A stretch of DNA of 5,750 nt, taken from the NCBI GenBank assembly GCA_027058345.1, contig JALUTC010000060.1, positions 1 through 5,750 of the forward strand. Direction: 5' to 3'. This document shows, piece by piece, positions 4,555-5,750 of this stretch (position 1 is the stretch's first letter; each line of letters begins with the position of its first letter). The DNA is from an archaeon. GTDB lineage: Archaea; Hydrothermarchaeota; Hydrothermarchaeia; JALTZZ01; JALUTC01. The position numbers and the translations under genes are program-made. The notes under the pieces were generated by a model. It did no database searches, was not told where the DNA came from, and saw only the letters and a list, made by a program, of their open reading frames with translations.

Positions 4555-5750
4555 ATGAAAGAAAAATGTAAGAAATGCCTTGGTTCAGGTATAATAAACA
4601 ATAAGGTTTGTCAGGAGTGTGAAGGTAAAGGTTATATTATAGTTTGCGACTATTGTAATAACAAAATTTCAGAAGATACAGATATCCATGTTTGCAATAA
4701 ATGTGAAAAAGAATTGAAAGTCGTCTATAAATTAAGGGACGATGTTTCAATAGAAGATATAAGGTATGGAAAGCCATACATAGGTAAGATTAAAAGTATA
4801 TTAAATATTGGTTATCTGGTATCGTTAAACAATTACATCCAAGGACTTATAAAGAAGAAGGATATAGGTAATAGAAAGTTTAACATAGGAGATGAAGTCA
4901 TTGTTTATGTTAAAAACATAAATATTCAAGCGAGAAAAATAGACCTGCTACCAATTGAAATAGAAAACTTTAAGGTATATGAAGTTAAAAAGGATATAGA
5001 AAGAAAATATATATCTGAAATTACTCCAGAATTAATAGGAAATGTTGTTAAAATCTCAGGTATTGTTACAAGAGTTAAAGATATTGGGCATGCAATACTA
5101 TTTACATTATTGGATGAAACCGGAAGTATTGATTGTTTATTATTCAAAAAGGATAAATTTATAATTATTGAACCAGATGATTATCTAACGGTAATTGGTC
5201 CAGTATCATTTAAAGAAACATTACACGTAGAAGCAAGGGTTATCGAAAAGCCTAAAGGCAGAGAATATTTGGAACTAAGATCATCCATTGAAAAATACAT
5301 CGATGAAAAATCAAAACCAGAATTTAAAGGATTCCTGTCTCAAAATCCTGTCCTTGAAAAATTAAAGGAAAAAATATTGCTCGCAGCAAAGGAGATAAGA
5401 AAAGCAGTTTTATCATTAACACCTATAATAGTTCGACACCATGCCGACGCTGACGGTTATATAGGAGGCGTCTCATTAGAGGTTGCAATAGTTAATTTGA
5501 TGAAGAAAATCCATCCAGATATAGATGAGGATCACTTCTTTAGAAGAAGTCCAAGCAGAGCACCATTCTATGAAATGGAAGACGCTGTTAAAGATTTGCA
5601 TTACTCTCTTGAAGATATGAGAAAGTATGGCCAAAAGGTACCACTAGTTATATTGGTAGATAATGGTTCTGGAAGGGAGGACATTCCTGGAATTAAGCAA
5701 CTAAAATTTTACGGTGCAAAGGTTATAGTTATAGATCATCATTATCCAGG
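4555..5750 (+). CDS. Archaea-specific RecJ-like DHH phosphoesterase with DnaJ-type zinc finger, 5' part
   Basis: Partial gene: 398 complete codons read from ATG 4555 to the window edge with no stop. Order of parts: a cysteine-rich N-terminus with CxxC pairs at 5/8, 19/22, 31/34 and 47/50, the first two followed by GxG as in DnaJ zinc fingers; an S1-like beta-barrel about 72-132 (YGKPYIGKI, FNIGDEVIVYV); an OB-fold about 158-225 (VKISGIVTRV, FTLLDETGSIDCLLF); then the DHH catalytic domain, with motif I HHADADGY (295-302), motif II LVDNGSG (367-373) and motif III VIDHHYP (392-398). The Asp and His residues should hold two metal ions. This architecture matches the archaeal RecJ-like group described as having a DnaJ-type finger (COG1107), a predicted single-strand nuclease or phosphodiesterase; members are usually about 600-750 residues, so a DHHA1 domain should follow outside the window. 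Three bases separate it from the PDCD5 gene. Confidence 0.9.
   Translation, partial: MKEKCKKCLGSGIINNKVCQECEGKGYIIVCDYCNNKISEDTDIHVCNKCEKELKVVYKLRDDVSIEDIRYGKPYIGKIKSILNIGYLVSLNNYIQGLIKKKDIGNRKFNIGDEVIVYVKNINIQARKIDLLPIEIENFKVYEVKKDIERKYISEITPELIGNVVKISGIVTRVKDIGHAILFTLLDETGSIDCLLFKKDKFIIIEPDDYLTVIGPVSFKETLHVEARVIEKPKGREYLELRSSIEKYIDEKSKPEFKGFLSQNPVLEKLKEKILLAAKEIRKAVLSLTPIIVRHHADADGYIGGVSLEVAIVNLMKKIHPDIDEDHFFRRSPSRAPFYEMEDAVKDLHYSLEDMRKYGQKVPLVILVDNGSGREDIPGIKQLKFYGAKVIVIDHHYP

Larger units (their letters stand above)
1353..5750 (+). other. Probable six-gene operon: small membrane protein, hemA, cbiB, rps19e, PDCD5, RecJ-like
   Basis: All six genes are on the plus strand with junctions of +1, -8, -7, +15 and +3 bases, leaving no room for internal terminators. 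The only convincing promoter-like signal at the leaderless distance is before 1353. Strong ribosome-binding sites are missing at most internal starts, so translation may depend on re-initiation across the overlaps. Extra promoters inside the coding sequence (for example within cbiB for rps19e) cannot be excluded, and the operon may continue past the right edge. Confidence 0.7.

Noticed and set aside
4926..5147. 73-codon minus-strand open frame
   Set aside because: Lies inside the S1/OB part of the RecJ-like gene, whose plus-strand frame stays open from 4555 to the window edge.
1..5750. tRNA, rRNA, CRISPR array, insertion sequence, inverted terminal repeats
   Set aside because: None seen by eye on either strand. 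Genes fill nearly the whole window, and the longest non-coding gap is 45 bases.

Overview
The window is archaeal. It carries ribosomal protein S19e, a PDCD5-type DNA-binding protein, an archaea-specific RecJ-like DHH protein with a DnaJ-type zinc finger, and a geranylgeranyl reductase for ether-lipid saturation. The DNA is strongly AT-rich. ATA for isoleucine and AGA/AGG for arginine dominate the codons, as is common in thermophilic archaea. Most starts lack a good Shine-Dalgarno site, and two starts have an A/T box about 27 bases upstream, which points to leaderless transcripts. A thermophilic member of the Thermoproteota-like archaea is a reasonable guess, but the lineage cannot be fixed from the sequence alone.

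Layout. (1) Positions 1-170, minus strand: the N-terminal end of a probable polyprenyl (isoprenoid) diphosphate synthase, cut by the window edge. (2) Positions 171-200: a 30-base divergent spacer that must hold both promoters. (3) Positions 201-1307, plus strand: geranylgeranyl reductase. With its divergent neighbour it forms an isoprenoid/archaeal membrane-lipid pair. (4) Positions 1308-1352: T-rich spacer with a likely terminator and a new promoter. (5) Positions 1353-5750, plus strand: six closely packed or overlapping genes, namely a 72-residue two-helix membrane protein, hemA, cbiB/cobD, rps19e, PDCD5-like, and the RecJ-like DHH protein, which runs off the right edge.

The six-gene string is probably one operon. 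The gaps from gene to gene are +1, -8, -7, +15 and +3 bases. It joins a tetrapyrrole half (HemA makes the first committed precursor, CbiB adds the aminopropanol arm of cobalamin) to an information-processing half (S19e, PDCD5, RecJ-like nuclease). The 72-residue protein is the only gene whose function cannot be named. Almost every base is assigned: no RNA gene, CRISPR array, insertion sequence or other mobile element was seen, and no clearly new system is evident. The points most worth checking are the small membrane protein coupled to hemA, the overlapping junction between cobalamin and ribosomal genes, the compact divergent promoter, and the scarcity of Shine-Dalgarno sites inside the operon.
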